34,201 nt of DNA, from the NCBI RefSeq assembly GCF_900068895.1, contig NZ_CDPK01000002.1, forward strand, positions 58,145 through 92,345, in the 5' to 3' direction. Source of the DNA: Erwinia sp. ErVv1 (GTDB lineage Bacteria; Pseudomonadota; Gammaproteobacteria; Enterobacterales; Enterobacteriaceae). This document shows, piece after piece, positions 1 through 9,315 of this stretch. The notes under the pieces are model-generated. The model worked only from the letters and a program-made list of their open reading frames with translations. It was not told where the DNA came from and did no database searches. The number at the start of each line of letters is the position of its first letter. Position 1 is the first letter of the stretch. A program made the translations under genes and the position numbers.

Positions 1-50
1 CGACGAGCGGAGCGAAGGGACCGCGCCACGCGCGGCGCGAGGACCGCCAG

Positions 51-185
51 GCACCGGGCCCCACCCGTAGGCGACACCTCCAGCTTTTGTAGCGCCGGGC
101 CCCACCCCCAGGCGACACCCCAGGCCTGTGCAGCACCGTGCCCCCCCAGGCGGACACCCCAGGCCTATGCAGCACCGGGCCCCAC
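51..185. repeat. GC-rich ~41-bp direct tandem repeat, about 3.3 copies
   Basis: Four successive units begin at 51, 92, 133 and 172, each opening with a variant of GCACCGGGCCCCAC. The first two are 41 bp, the third is 39 bp and the fourth is cut after 14 bp. Each full unit also contains a variant of AGGCGACACCCCAGG. The unit length is not a multiple of three and I see no credible gene across it. The array lies directly after the stop of amyA, which runs on the minus strand, so it is noncoding DNA in the 3' flank of that gene. It may continue leftwards, since bases 1-50 are equally GC-rich. Confidence 0.8.
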
Positions 186-193
186 TTCGGAAC

Positions 194-1675
194 TTACTCC
201 TGAATCACCCAGACGCTCAGACTACCCGCATTACAGCGGAAAACTGCGCTTCCCCCCTCATCCGCGGTGACCCCCTCTTCGCGGTGCCCCAGAAAATCGT
301 ACCAGTGCGTGCCCGCAAAGCCCTCACCCAGTGACAGCGTCTTCTCCCCCTCATCACCGTTGGACATCACCACCACGCAGCCAGGATGCTCCTCCGTGCC
401 GCTGCGGGCAAAGGCCACGCAGTTAGGGTGATCGAACCACTCGGTCTGCACGCCGTGCGCGTAAAACTGACGGGCACGAATCAGCGCTTCTAACTCCGGG
501 ATAACCGGCATCTCAATCTTGTAAATCTCACCGTCTGACCCTTCATCTTCATACTGCGCACCAAAAAGGTCAGGATAGAAAACCGCAGGGACACCCTCTT
601 CGCGCAGCAAAATCAGCGCATAGGCCAGCGGTTTAAACCAGGGCTCGACGGGCGCTTCCAGCGACTGAAGCGGTTGGGTATCATGGTTAGCGACAATCGT
701 CACCGCGTGCCACGGATCGTGGGCGACCAGCGTATCGCTGAAAATCTGGCTGAGATCGAAACCGGCACCCTCGCGTGAGGCGTTGTGAAACTTCATCTGC
801 AGCGGGGCATCAAACAGCATGGTCTTGCCTTCGACCTGGTGTATATAGTGCTGGAGCTTATCCACCTCATGCGACCAGTACTCGGCCACGATAAACATCG
901 GCCGATCCGCCACCTCCTGAATATGATCGATCCACTCCCTGTAAAACCAGGCCGGAATATGTTTTACCGCGTCGAGGCGAAACCCGCTGCACGGCAGCGT
1001 CTCCATCATCCAGCGCGCCCAGTATTTTAACTCCTCGGTCACCGCCCGGTTGCGGAAATCGATATTCGCACCCATCAGATAATCAAAATTACCCAGCTCA
1101 TCATCAACCTGGCTGTTCCAGCCTTCACCGGTATAGTCGTTAACGATTTTAAACACGCCGTTCTCATCGGGGTTCTCAATGTGGTCGACGCCGCTAAAGC
1201 ACTTATAATCCCAGACAAACTTTGAATACTGCCCCGCACGCGGCGGGAAGGTGAAACGCGTCCACGCCTCAGCCCCGATAACCTCACTGTCGATCTCATC
1301 CCGATTATCCGGATTCACCCGGTTAACCTGCACCTGCTCCTTTTCATCCGCGCCCATCTTATGGTTCAGCACGACGTCCATAATCACGCCAACCTGATGA
1401 TCACGAAGCGCAGTGACCGCTGCAATAAGCTGATCTTTATCGCCATATTTCGTGGCGCGGGAACCCTTTTGCTCAAACTCACCCAGGTCGAAGAGATCGT
1501 AAGTGTCATAGCCTACCGAAAAGCCACCGGACTCGCCTTTTGACGCGGGCGGCAGCCAGACGTCGGTAATGCCGATTTCAGCCAGCCACGGCGCACGGTC
1601 GGCGGCCTCTGGCCAGAGCTTACTGCCTGTGGGGTAATACCAGTGAAAGAATTGCAACAGCGTGGGATTGCGCAT
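194..1675 (-). CDS. amyA: Cytoplasmic alpha-amylase
   Basis: This is a GH13 alpha-amylase (493 aa; E. coli AmyA is about 495 aa) that hydrolyses alpha-1,4 glucans in the cytoplasm; there is no signal peptide. The family regions are all visible: DVVLNH at residues 100-105, GFRLDAVKH at 231-239 with the nucleophile D235, the acid/base E265 in AEYWS, and the His-Asp pair at 331-332 in IVANHD. The start is preceded by GGAG about 11 bases upstream and AAGG close to the ATG. It follows fliT on the same strand, as in other enterics, but a terminator-like hairpin lies between them, so it may be transcribed largely on its own. Family and order make this assignment secure. Confidence 0.96.
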   Translation of the reverse strand: MRNPTLLQFFHWYYPTGSKLWPEAADRAPWLAEIGITDVWLPPASKGESGGFSVGYDTYDLFDLGEFEQKGSRATKYGDKDQLIAAVTALRDHQVGVIMDVVLNHKMGADEKEQVQVNRVNPDNRDEIDSEVIGAEAWTRFTFPPRAGQYSKFVWDYKCFSGVDHIENPDENGVFKIVNDYTGEGWNSQVDDELGNFDYLMGANIDFRNRAVTEELKYWARWMMETLPCSGFRLDAVKHIPAWFYREWIDHIQEVADRPMFIVAEYWSHEVDKLQHYIHQVEGKTMLFDAPLQMKFHNASREGAGFDLSQIFSDTLVAHDPWHAVTIVANHDTQPLQSLEAPVEPWFKPLAYALILLREEGVPAVFYPDLFGAQYEDEGSDGEIYKIEMPVIPELEALIRARQFYAHGVQTEWFDHPNCVAFARSGTEEHPGCVVVMSNGDEGEKTLSLGEGFAGTHWYDFLGHREEGVTADEGGSAVFRCNAGSLSVWVIQE

Positions 1676-1735
1676 GTCCTTGCTCCAGTTTCAACAGCGA
1701 TGAGTCTGAAGTATGGAGCAGGCTGCGGAAAAAGC

Positions 1736-1774
1736 GCGGGTCACGGCGTAATATTCTGGTGCACGCTGACCCGC
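1736..1774 (-). terminator. Probable intrinsic terminator of fliDST
   Basis: An 8-bp perfect inverted repeat (TGACCCGC at 1767-1774 against GCGGGTCA at 1736-1743) encloses a loop that can pair a little further. Read on the minus strand it is followed by GCTTTTT. It lies between fliT and amyA and would end the fliDST message. The large loop lowers confidence. Confidence 0.5.
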
Positions 1775-1814
1775 TGGCAAGTATGGGGAAAAGTCATAGG
1801 CAAATATTATTATT

Positions 1815-2177
1815 TCAGGTGGATTGATGCGGGAAAAGCACGACTCCAGACAGTTTACCGTACGCTGAATTAACCGACTTCTGACGGGTATTTTGCCCAA
1901 TCAGATCGGCGAGTTCGCCCATCCGATGCTGAAGCATACGTTTCACTTCGGCTTCGTTGTCCAGAATATGACGCAATACGGGACGCAGCTGATCCAGCGT
2001 TTGCGCCGGAATGGCCACATCGCGGGTTGTTTCCGCCAGTTTTTCAACGGTACTGACGTAATTGACTTCCGTATCGATCAGTTCATCCCATTTACCTTCT
2101 GAGGCCAGACGCAGCATAGACTGGCTGATCACTAACAGCTGCTGATAAATTCCGAACATGTGCGGGGCGATATTCAT
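1815..2177 (-). CDS. fliT: Flagellar export chaperone FliT
   Basis: FliT (120 aa, the usual length) is a small helical cytoplasmic chaperone that binds the filament cap protein FliD before export; in Salmonella it also binds FlhDC and lowers class 2 flagellar transcription. The N-terminal sequence IYQQLLVISQSMLRLA and the all-helical, charged composition fit the family. Its ATG follows the stop codon of fliS with no intervening base (TAA then ATG), so translation is probably coupled. Position in the fliD-fliS-fliT order supports the call. Confidence 0.93.
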   Translation of the reverse strand: MNIAPHMFGIYQQLLVISQSMLRLASEGKWDELIDTEVNYVSTVEKLAETTRDVAIPAQTLDQLRPVLRHILDNEAEVKRMLQHRMGELADLIGQNTRQKSVNSAYGKLSGVVLFPHQST

Positions 2178-2588
2178 TTAGACAGCGTCCTGAACCAGTG
2201 CAGGTGAACCTGAAACTTCTTTCCAGGCGTCGGCGATATTGCGCAGCAGCGCTTCAACTTCTTCAATCACACTCACATCATTATCAAGATTCGCCCGCAG
2301 CAGACGATGTACCATATAACGATACAGACCTATCAGATTCTGCGTCAGTTCGTCCGTACTGCTTTCATCCAGCCCCACTTTCAAGCCGTTATCAATGATG
2401 TTAATGGCTTTAGACAGGGACTCTCCCTTTTTAACAAAGTTGCCATCCTGCAAAAATAGCCGTGCGCGAACCAGGGCGCTCAGCGCCCCGTCGAACAGCA
2501 GGGTGATCAGCTGGTCTGAGCTGGCGCTCATGACCGCGCTTTCCACACCAATTTTTGCATAGGCTTTGGTACCGCTTGCGCTATACAT
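2178..2588 (-). CDS. fliS: Flagellar export chaperone FliS
   Basis: FliS (136 aa; Salmonella about 135) binds the C-terminal helices of flagellin in the cytoplasm, prevents premature polymerisation and delivers it to the export gate. The family signature is clear: an N-terminal Y-rich segment (MYSASGTKAYAKIGVESAV), then ASSDQLITLLFDGAL, then the helix containing KGESLSKAINIIDNGL. It lies 16 bases after fliD and abuts fliT, so the three form one operon. Its client FliC is encoded at 4292-5578 and may be glycosylated by the island beyond it. Confidence 0.95.
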   Translation of the reverse strand: MYSASGTKAYAKIGVESAVMSASSDQLITLLFDGALSALVRARLFLQDGNFVKKGESLSKAINIIDNGLKVGLDESSTDELTQNLIGLYRYMVHRLLRANLDNDVSVIEEVEALLRNIADAWKEVSGSPALVQDAV

Positions 2589-2604
2589 TACGACTCCTTA
2601 TGTC

Positions 2605-4011
2605 TTAAGAACTGCTTGAAGAACTGCTGGTACTGAATTGAGAGGTCAGGTATGAGCTGGTGCTGTTTAGCTTGCTCATCATTACGTCCAGCGCGGTAAA
2701 CTGTGTTTTATAGCGCGCAATCGTATTATCAATGCGGGTACTTGCAGCATTGTACTGGCTGGTCAGATTGTTCAGCGTCTTACTCACGCCATCCGTTGCC
2801 GCCTGTAAAATACCGCTGCTGGATAACCAGCTGGTGATATTGGTCGCTATAGTGGTCGTAATGCCGGTAGTTTTACCGTCTCCGACGATCATCTGTTTCA
2901 CACCATCGGGATCTTTCGTGAGCGCGGCGGTTAGCGCGGTACTGTCCAGCTTCAGATCACCGCTGGTCGGGTCCGTCGTCACGCCAATCTGCGCCAGCGT
3001 TTTATAGGTTGAAGAGCTGGCGGCATTGGTCAGCATGCTTTTCAACTGCGACTGGATGGTGCGCAGGGTGCTGTCGCCCAGCAGGGCACCATTGCTGCTG
3101 TCCTGAGAGGTGGCCTGCGTTGTGACGGCGGTATATTTGGTCAGGTTAGCAAAGTTATCCTGCAGGCTGTTATAGGCGTTAACCCAGTCGCTGATAGCGC
3201 TGGAGGCGCTGGTCGTATCCTGAGTCACCGTCAGCGTCTGATTGCCGCTGGTGGTATCGGTCAGGTTAAGGGTAATGCCTTCCAGTGCATCGCTGATGGT
3301 GTTGCTGCTGTTTTCAATTGAAACGTTGTTTACCGTTAGTTTGGCATTTTGCGCCGCAACGCTCTGGGTCATATTGCTGCTGGAGGTCCCGTCGTAGTTG
3401 AGGATCCCCTGTAGCGTACTGTCGCCGCTGACGCTTATCGTCGCAGCATTATCCGTGCCGGTATCGTTCGAGGTCATCGACAGGCGATAGCTGCCATCGC
3501 CCACTTTAATAATGCTGGCGGTAACGCCCGCATCCGCTTTATTGATCGCATCGCGAATGCCGGTCAGCGAGGAGTTCGCGGCGCTAACGGAGACCGCGAC
3601 GGCTTTATTGCCGTTCGCCTGCTGGATGGTAATGGTGCTGTCCGAGGAGCCCAGCGCGGTGGTGTTGCTGCTCTGCACCGCTGAGGTCAGCGTCTGCGCC
3701 GTGGCCAACTGAGATACGCTAACGGTATATTTACCGGCTACCGCACCCGTGGTGGTGGTGGCGCTAAATGCGCTGGAGGTGCTGGTCGCCTTGGTGGAGG
3801 CAAACAGGGCGGCGCTGTTCAGTGCGGTATTCGCAGTCTGAAAAGAGGTCAGTGAACTCTTCAGCGTACCGTAGGCGCTCAGCTTTGCCGTATAGGATGA
3901 CTGCTGCGTTGAAATGGGTGTCAGTGAGGCCTTTTCGGCAGTTTGAAGATTATCCAGAATGGTGCTCAAATCAAGGCCGGAACCGATACCCAGTGTAGAG
4001 ATGGTAGCCAT
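2605..4011 (-). CDS. fliD: Flagellar filament capping protein FliD (HAP2)
   Basis: FliD (468 aa; Salmonella 467) forms the pentameric cap at the filament tip that folds incoming flagellin. The start STLGIGSGLDLSTILDNL is the typical FliD N-terminus, followed by a Ser/Thr-rich variable middle (about 60-330) and a C-terminal coiled-coil region ending in the conserved pattern around ALDVMMSKLNSTSSYLTSQF. The ATG has AAGGA seven bases upstream. Transcription starts from a sigma-28 promoter at 4055-4081. One oddity is that the protein ends in a run of seven serines after the last conserved helix. Confidence 0.96.
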   Translation of the reverse strand: MATISTLGIGSGLDLSTILDNLQTAEKASLTPISTQQSSYTAKLSAYGTLKSSLTSFQTANTALNSAALFASTKATSTSSAFSATTTTGAVAGKYTVSVSQLATAQTLTSAVQSSNTTALGSSDSTITIQQANGNKAVAVSVSAANSSLTGIRDAINKADAGVTASIIKVGDGSYRLSMTSNDTGTDNAATISVSGDSTLQGILNYDGTSSSNMTQSVAAQNAKLTVNNVSIENSSNTISDALEGITLNLTDTTSGNQTLTVTQDTTSASSAISDWVNAYNSLQDNFANLTKYTAVTTQATSQDSSNGALLGDSTLRTIQSQLKSMLTNAASSSTYKTLAQIGVTTDPTSGDLKLDSTALTAALTKDPDGVKQMIVGDGKTTGITTTIATNITSWLSSSGILQAATDGVSKTLNNLTSQYNAASTRIDNTIARYKTQFTALDVMMSKLNSTSSYLTSQFSTSSSSSSS

Positions 4012-4054
4012 AATAATTCCTTTATGTCGTCAACACGGAGAGTGAATAGCGTAG

Positions 4055-4081
4055 TTATCGGCCAGCAATGAGTAAAGTTTA
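4055..4081 (-). promoter_or_regulatory. Sigma-28 (FliA) promoter of fliDST
   Basis: On the minus strand the sequence reads TAAACTTT, 11 bases, GCCGATAA. The -10 element is a perfect match to the FliA consensus and the -35 has one difference from TAAAGTTT. It faces fliD, 44 bases upstream of its start codon. Confidence 0.9.
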
Positions 4082-4186
4082 CGACTATTTGCATCGGGTT
4101 AATAAAGCGAATAGCGCTAATAGAGAAGGGTATTTCGGAGAGTAGACAGGTCCGGGAAAATAATCTGCCTGGGATAAAAAAAATTC

Positions 4187-4213
4187 TAAAGGTTAGGGGA
4201 GGGCAGACGATAA
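4187..4213 (+). promoter_or_regulatory. Sigma-28 (FliA) promoter of fliC
   Basis: The plus strand reads TAAAGGTT, 11 bases, GACGATAA: one mismatch to the FliA -10 consensus GCCGATAA and one to the -35 TAAAGTTT. It ends 78 bases before the fliC ATG, leaving a long 5' leader as is usual for enteric fliC. Confidence 0.85.
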
Positions 4214-4291
4214 CAACCTTGACGGCGATGAAGCCGGGGGGCAAACAGCCCAACCAACTTAACCCGAAATGATTTAACAGGAAACTTTATC

Positions 4292-5578
4292 ATGGCACAA
4301 GTAATCAATACTAACAGCCTCTCGCTGATCACCCAGAACAACATCAACAAGAACCAGTCTGCTCTGTCTACTTCTATTGAGCGTCTGTCTTCTGGTCTGC
4401 GTATCAACAGCGCGAAAGATGACGCCGCTGGCCAGGCAATTGCTAACCGTTTCACCTCTAACATTAACGGCCTGACTCAGGCATCACGTAATGCTAACGA
4501 CGGTATCTCTGCTGCGCAGACCACTGAAGGCGCACTGTCAGAAATAAACAACAACTTACAGCGCGTTCGTGAACTGACCGTACAGTCTCAGAACGGCACC
4601 AACTCCGATTCCGACCTGTCTTCAATCCAGGACGAAATCAAATCACGTCTGGACGAAATCGACCGCGTATCCGGTCAGACTTCATTCAACGGCGTGAACG
4701 TACTGGCGAAAGACGGTACCATGAAAATCCAGGTTGGCTCAAACGATGGCGAAACCATCTCTATTGACCTGCAGAAAATCGACTCATCTACTCTGGGCCT
4801 GAAAGGCTTCTCTGTAGATAAAAACTCCCTGAGCCTGGGCGACAACATTACTCAGGTTGGCGATGCTTCCGGTTCTGGTGCAATGTCTACCGTTGACCTG
4901 AGCGATGTGGCTAAAAATCTGGGTGTTGCCGCTTCTGGTCTCTCTCTGCACAGCGTGCTGGGTAGCGATGGCAAATCAACCGGTACCTACGTTGTTTCTT
5001 CTGGCAGCGACAACTACTCTGTGTCTGTTGGCTCCAGCGGTAAAATTGAACTGAACACAACTGAAGTTGACTACTCTGACAGCACCAATGGTGTGTCTTC
5101 AGGTGTAATGACCGGTCAGGCAATTAAAGTTGGTGCAGATGCCAGCGGTAATGCAGTCGGCTTCGTCACCGTACAGGGCAAAGACTACACTGTATCGTCA
5201 AGTGGTATTGCCAACGGCGGTAATACAGCCACATCGACCACCAACAATATTTCTGATATCTCTAACACCGGCAACACCAATCTCTATACCGGCACTTCAA
5301 CGTCTGACCCGCTGGCTCTGCTGGACAAAGCGATTGCACAGGTTGATAAGTTCCGTTCAAGCCTGGGTGCGGTACAAAACCGGTTGGATTCAGCTATCAC
5401 CAACCTGAGCAACACCACCACTAACCTGTCGGAAGCGCAGTCCCGAATTCAGGATGCCGATTACGCGACGGAAGTATCGAATCTGTCTAAAGCACAGATT
5501 ATTCAGCAGGCTGGTAACTCCGTGTTGGCGAAAGCTAACCAGGTTCCACAGCAGGTTCTGTCTCTGCTGCAGGGCTAA
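4292..5578 (+). CDS. fliC: Flagellin, filament subunit
   Basis: Flagellin (428 aa) polymerises into the filament after export through the type III apparatus. The conserved D0/D1 ends are intact: AQVINTNSLSLITQNNINK at the start, RLSSGLRINSAKDDAAGQAI at about 32-51, and the C-terminal VSNLSKAQIIQQAGNSVLAKANQ segment. The central region, about residues 180-330, is variable and rich in Ser, Thr, Gly and Asn, giving many possible O-glycosylation sites. No processing signal is expected and none is seen. It has its own sigma-28 promoter and terminator. It is followed immediately by a glycosyltransferase island, so it is the likely substrate of those enzymes; which residues are modified cannot be read from the sequence. 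Confidence 0.97.
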   Translation: MAQVINTNSLSLITQNNINKNQSALSTSIERLSSGLRINSAKDDAAGQAIANRFTSNINGLTQASRNANDGISAAQTTEGALSEINNNLQRVRELTVQSQNGTNSDSDLSSIQDEIKSRLDEIDRVSGQTSFNGVNVLAKDGTMKIQVGSNDGETISIDLQKIDSSTLGLKGFSVDKNSLSLGDNITQVGDASGSGAMSTVDLSDVAKNLGVAASGLSLHSVLGSDGKSTGTYVVSSGSDNYSVSVGSSGKIELNTTEVDYSDSTNGVSSGVMTGQAIKVGADASGNAVGFVTVQGKDYTVSSSGIANGGNTATSTTNNISDISNTGNTNLYTGTSTSDPLALLDKAIAQVDKFRSSLGAVQNRLDSAITNLSNTTTNLSEAQSRIQDADYATEVSNLSKAQIIQQAGNSVLAKANQVPQQVLSLLQG

Positions 5579-5601
5579 TAACCCGCGGATTAATCTTCCT
5601 G

Positions 5602-5630
5602 AAAACCCCGCTCCGGCGGGGTTTTTTTTT
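5602..5630 (+). terminator. Intrinsic terminator of fliC
   Basis: CCCCGC (5606-5611), loop TCCG, GCGGGG (5616-5621), extended by AAAA before and TTTT after, ending in a run of nine T. It lies 24 bases after the fliC stop and separates the flagellin message from the glycosyltransferase genes. Confidence 0.93.
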
Positions 5631-5787
5631 AAGGCCAAAAACTGGAAAGCAAACTTCCGGAATAACCTGCTTTTACCCACTTTCTCCCGCAATTGAAATT
5701 GACTTTTGTCGTTAAGATAAAAAATTCATTTTATTCCCAGAACCCTGATACAGACTGGGATTTCAGCCTTCCGGGAGCATATCTGCC

Positions 5788-8700
5788 ATGTCCACGCCAG
5801 CCTTAGTCAGCATCATTATTATTGCGCGCATCCCTACCTATTTTGAACAGGCACTGAAAAGCGCGCTTGCTCAGGATTATCCACATTGTGAAGTTCTGAT
5901 TGCTGACAACAGCGGCGATAAATACATTCATAATTTTGCCGCACCCTATATTGATAAGCCGGGCCATCCGATACGTTTTTACAACCATCCGAAAGATCAG
6001 GGAGAGGTGTATGAAAACGCGGTGCAGGAAGCGCAGGGTGAATATATAAAATTCCTTGCTGATGCCGACTGGCTGGCACCGGATGCGGTCAGTAAATTGC
6101 TGACCGTGATGCCGGTTAATGAAAAGGTTTCCGTCGCGGTGACCAGTCGCGTCCGAACAGACTGCCTGAATAACCCTGTGCCGAATATTTTGTCGAACTC
6201 TTCTCTGGTGAATGCAGACAGCCTGATCAACGGAGAGGATCTGTTGCGGCTGCAGAGCACGCTCAGCTTTAACGTAATAGGTGAGCTGAGTGTCGCCTTA
6301 TTCCGTCGGAAAGAGTTATTATCCCTGATTGCCCGTGAGGGGGGCTTCTTCTCGATCAATGATGAAAATCTGCTGGAAGTCGAGGCCCTGACGCTCTACG
6401 CAAAATTGTTGCCGGGCAACCTGCTTCACTGGTTTAACGAACCCCTCTGCACTATCCGCGTTTCCACTGTTTATCAACAGCCAGGGCAACGTGATGACGA
6501 CGAAAGAGTGGTCGCAAATCGGGATAAGCTTTTCCATTATCTTCGCCAGCAACGCTGGTTCAGTCAGGCGGAAAAACCTCAGAATATGGTGCGGGTTGCC
6601 GGGGTGTTGACCCCGGACATTTTTGAATACCAGAACTTCAGCCAGCAGCATTACAACAACTTTATTCAGGGCGAGATGACCGGCTGGCTGGGACAGCGCA
6701 AGCTCGAACCTTTTGAGCAGGAATACATTGCCCAGGTTGCACAGGAAAATGGCGGCCCGGTGAGCGTCGGTGTTGTCATTACCGTAACAGAAGCGACGCA
6801 GAACAGCGTAGCGGAGACGCTGGCCAGTTTTGCTGAAATCGACAACAGGGTATTGATTTTAAATCCTATTGTAGTGGGAGCGACTGGTGCGGACCCCGCA
6901 GGTATTCCGTGTTATCCGGCTACGGATGAGAACCGCGTGGCGGTTATCAATAGCGTACTGACTGAACGCAGTGACGACTGGTTTATCTTTATTGATGCCG
7001 GAACGACGTTTCTCTCCTCCGGCCTCATTGCGCTTTCCACTTCACTGCACCAGGCTGGCAACGTGCTGGCTCTGTTCGCTGATGAATTTTTTGCCATGGA
7101 AGGGCAGCCCGGCGGCATCTCATTCCGGCCTGACTTCAACCTCGACATGTTCCTCAGTTCCCCCAAAACCCTTGCGCAGCACTGGTTATTCCGCCGCGAA
7201 CTTCTTGCTGCTGCTGAAGGATTCGATGCGGCTTACCCGATATCCGGTGAGTTTGACCTGATCACTAAACTGATTGAGAGTCAGGGCCTTGACGTTATTG
7301 GCCATCTGTCTGAACCTCTGCTGATGACCTCGCTGAAATTGCGGGCAATAGCCGAAGATGCCGATATCCTGCGACGCCATCTCGCCAACCGGGGTTATCC
7401 GGAAGGTGAGGTAGCACTGGATAAATTTGGCAATTACCGCCTGCGTTACCAGCATGCGCATCAGCCGCTGGTCTCGCTGATTATTCTGGCTAACTGGCAT
7501 TTGCCCTCGCTGATCACCTCTGTCACCACGCTGCTGGAGAAAACCCGCTATCTGAATTATGAAATGATCATCGTGGCGGACAGTCAGCAAAGCTCTGAGC
7601 GGGAAAACTGGCTGGCCAGCATTGCCAGTGTGGATCCTGAAAGAATTAAGGTGATGCATTATCCGCAGGTCTGGCAGCATGCCGGGATGAGCAATATGGC
7701 GGCTACGGCAGCCCGTGGGGAATATCTGGCTTTCCTGCATTGTGAGCTGGCGGTCACGGAAGGAGAATGGCTGGACAATTTGCTTAACCATGCTCAGCGT
7801 CCAGAAGTGGGTATTGTTGGCGGTAAGCAGCTTAATTCTCAGAACCGTATTCGCCATGCAGGGTACTTGCTGGGCGTGAACGGCGCGGTTGGCGATGCTT
7901 TTCGCGGCATGCCAGACGATCAGGTCAGCTATCTGGGACGTCTGCAACTCGACCAGAACTACAGTGCTGTCTCTGGTGATTTTATGCTGGTGCGCCGCGA
8001 AGTTTATGATGCCCTTGGCGGATTCGATACCAGCAGTCAACTTTACGATGATGTAGATTTCTGCCTGCGGGCGCGCGAGCTGGGTTACATGACGGTATGG
8101 ACACCTTATGCGCGCATACTGCGTCCCGCTGGCCGCCATAATCCATTCCAGGGGGAGAGCGCTCAGGCCGCTAAAACCCTCAGGCAGGATGAGGACACTA
8201 AACTTTACCGGCGCTGGCTGCCGATGATCGCTAACGATCCGGCATTTAATGCCAACCTTTCCCTGAAAAGCCGTCAGTTCGATCTCAACAGCGACAGCGC
8301 GCAATGCTGGTCTCCGGTTAACCGCCCAGGAGTGCCGACAATCCTTGCCAACCATGCCGATACGGCCGGCTGCGGACACTACCGTATTATCGGTCCGTTC
8401 AGTGCAATGCAGAAAGAGGGCATGGCCAATGGCAAGCTGCACAATCGCCTGCTGTCTGTTGCCGAACTGGCGCAGCATAAGCCGGACAGTCTGGTTATTC
8501 AGCGGCGTTATTCCGAAATTTTCCAGAACTGGATGGCACCGGTAGTGGCGGCAACTGAGATCTTCAAGGTGTACGAGCTGGACGACTACATCCTCAATGT
8601 GCCGATAAAAAATCATCACCATAAAGATTTCAAACAGGACATGTGGAAAAAAATGCGCCGCACCCTGGGCTTTTTTGACCGCTTTGTGGTGTCAACGGAG

Positions 8701-9315
8701 CCGCTGGCTGAAGCCTTTAAAGGGATGCACAGCGAGATCGTGGTGATGCAAAATCTTCTGCCGGTCCAGTGGTGGGGCAACCTGCAGAGCCAGCGCCGTC
8801 AGGGCCAAAAGCCTCGTGTGGGCTGGGCGGGCGGTTCAAGTCACACCGGGGATCTGGAGATGATCGTTGATGTGGTCAAGGAGTTTTCAAACGAGGTTGA
8901 GTGGGTATTTATGGGAATGTGTCCGCATAAATTACGCCCCTATATTCATGAGCTGCACTATGGCGTGGATATTGAAATTTACCCGGCCACTCTGGCGGCG
9001 TTAAATCTGGATCTGGCGCTGGCGCCGGTTGAGGAAAATATCTTCAATTCCTGCAAGAGCAATTTGCGCCTGATGGAGTACGGTGCCTGTGGCGTACCGG
9101 TAATCTGCAGTGATGTGGAGTGCTACCGGGGCGATTTGCCGGTGACTCGTGTACGTAATCGCTTTAAAGACTGGCGGGATGCAATCCGTATGCACCTCAA
9201 CGATCTGGATGCCAGTGCCAGAATGGGCGATGAGCTGCAGGCCCAGCTAAAGCGCGACTGGATGCTGTCTGGTGACAATGCTGCCCGCTGGCTGAAAGCC
9301 TGGACGGCTCAGTGA
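5788..9315 (+). CDS. Giant multidomain glycosyltransferase 1 (three GT2-like modules + GT-B module), probable flagellin glycosyltransferase
   Basis: This 1175-aa protein has four modules in order: a GT2 (GT-A fold) module at about 1-270 with a DxD-like pair D92/D94, a second GT2-like module at about 325-545 (FIDAG, then RPDFNLDMFLSS), a third at about 557-790 (SGDFMLVRREVYDALGGFD, YDDVDFCLRARELG), and a C-terminal GT-B-like module from about 848 with GCGHYR at 861-866 and KSNLRLMEYGACGVPVI at 1090-1106. Size and layout resemble the large flagellar glycosyltransferases of Pseudomonas islands (FgtA/Fgt1 type). The first module has IIIARIPT where active GT2 enzymes have an IPSYN-like sequence, and the third has HCEL at the DxD position, so not all modules need be active. 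A weak GGAG lies ten bases before the ATG. Product and acceptor are inferred from location beside fliC. Confidence 0.85.
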   Translation: MSTPALVSIIIIARIPTYFEQALKSALAQDYPHCEVLIADNSGDKYIHNFAAPYIDKPGHPIRFYNHPKDQGEVYENAVQEAQGEYIKFLADADWLAPDAVSKLLTVMPVNEKVSVAVTSRVRTDCLNNPVPNILSNSSLVNADSLINGEDLLRLQSTLSFNVIGELSVALFRRKELLSLIAREGGFFSINDENLLEVEALTLYAKLLPGNLLHWFNEPLCTIRVSTVYQQPGQRDDDERVVANRDKLFHYLRQQRWFSQAEKPQNMVRVAGVLTPDIFEYQNFSQQHYNNFIQGEMTGWLGQRKLEPFEQEYIAQVAQENGGPVSVGVVITVTEATQNSVAETLASFAEIDNRVLILNPIVVGATGADPAGIPCYPATDENRVAVINSVLTERSDDWFIFIDAGTTFLSSGLIALSTSLHQAGNVLALFADEFFAMEGQPGGISFRPDFNLDMFLSSPKTLAQHWLFRRELLAAAEGFDAAYPISGEFDLITKLIESQGLDVIGHLSEPLLMTSLKLRAIAEDADILRRHLANRGYPEGEVALDKFGNYRLRYQHAHQPLVSLIILANWHLPSLITSVTTLLEKTRYLNYEMIIVADSQQSSERENWLASIASVDPERIKVMHYPQVWQHAGMSNMAATAARGEYLAFLHCELAVTEGEWLDNLLNHAQRPEVGIVGGKQLNSQNRIRHAGYLLGVNGAVGDAFRGMPDDQVSYLGRLQLDQNYSAVSGDFMLVRREVYDALGGFDTSSQLYDDVDFCLRARELGYMTVWTPYARILRPAGRHNPFQGESAQAAKTLRQDEDTKLYRRWLPMIANDPAFNANLSLKSRQFDLNSDSAQCWSPVNRPGVPTILANHADTAGCGHYRIIGPFSAMQKEGMANGKLHNRLLSVAELAQHKPDSLVIQRRYSEIFQNWMAPVVAATEIFKVYELDDYILNVPIKNHHHKDFKQDMWKKMRRTLGFFDRFVVSTEPLAEAFKGMHSEIVVMQNLLPVQWWGNLQSQRRQGQKPRVGWAGGSSHTGDLEMIVDVVKEFSNEVEWVFMGMCPHKLRPYIHELHYGVDIEIYPATLAALNLDLALAPVEENIFNSCKSNLRLMEYGACGVPVICSDVECYRGDLPVTRVRNRFKDWRDAIRMHLNDLDASARMGDELQAQLKRDWMLSGDNAARWLKAWTAQ

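Noticed and set aside
51-185. CRISPR array
   Set aside because: The units are directly joined without unique spacers, and no cas gene is in the window.
5671-5720. Sigma-28-like or sigma-70-like promoter before the first glycosyltransferase
   Set aside because: TGAAATTG, 11 bases, TAAGATAA matches the FliA consensus at only 5 of 8 positions in each half, and TTGACT at 5699 has no good -10 at 16-18 bases. How the island is transcribed stays open.
7186-8622. 478-codon open frame on the minus strand inside the first glycosyltransferase
   Set aside because: It is fully antisense to a well-supported gene, has no family motifs, and its length follows from the codon usage of the plus-strand gene. 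The same applies to the minus-strand frames at 13065-14027 and 17092-17853.
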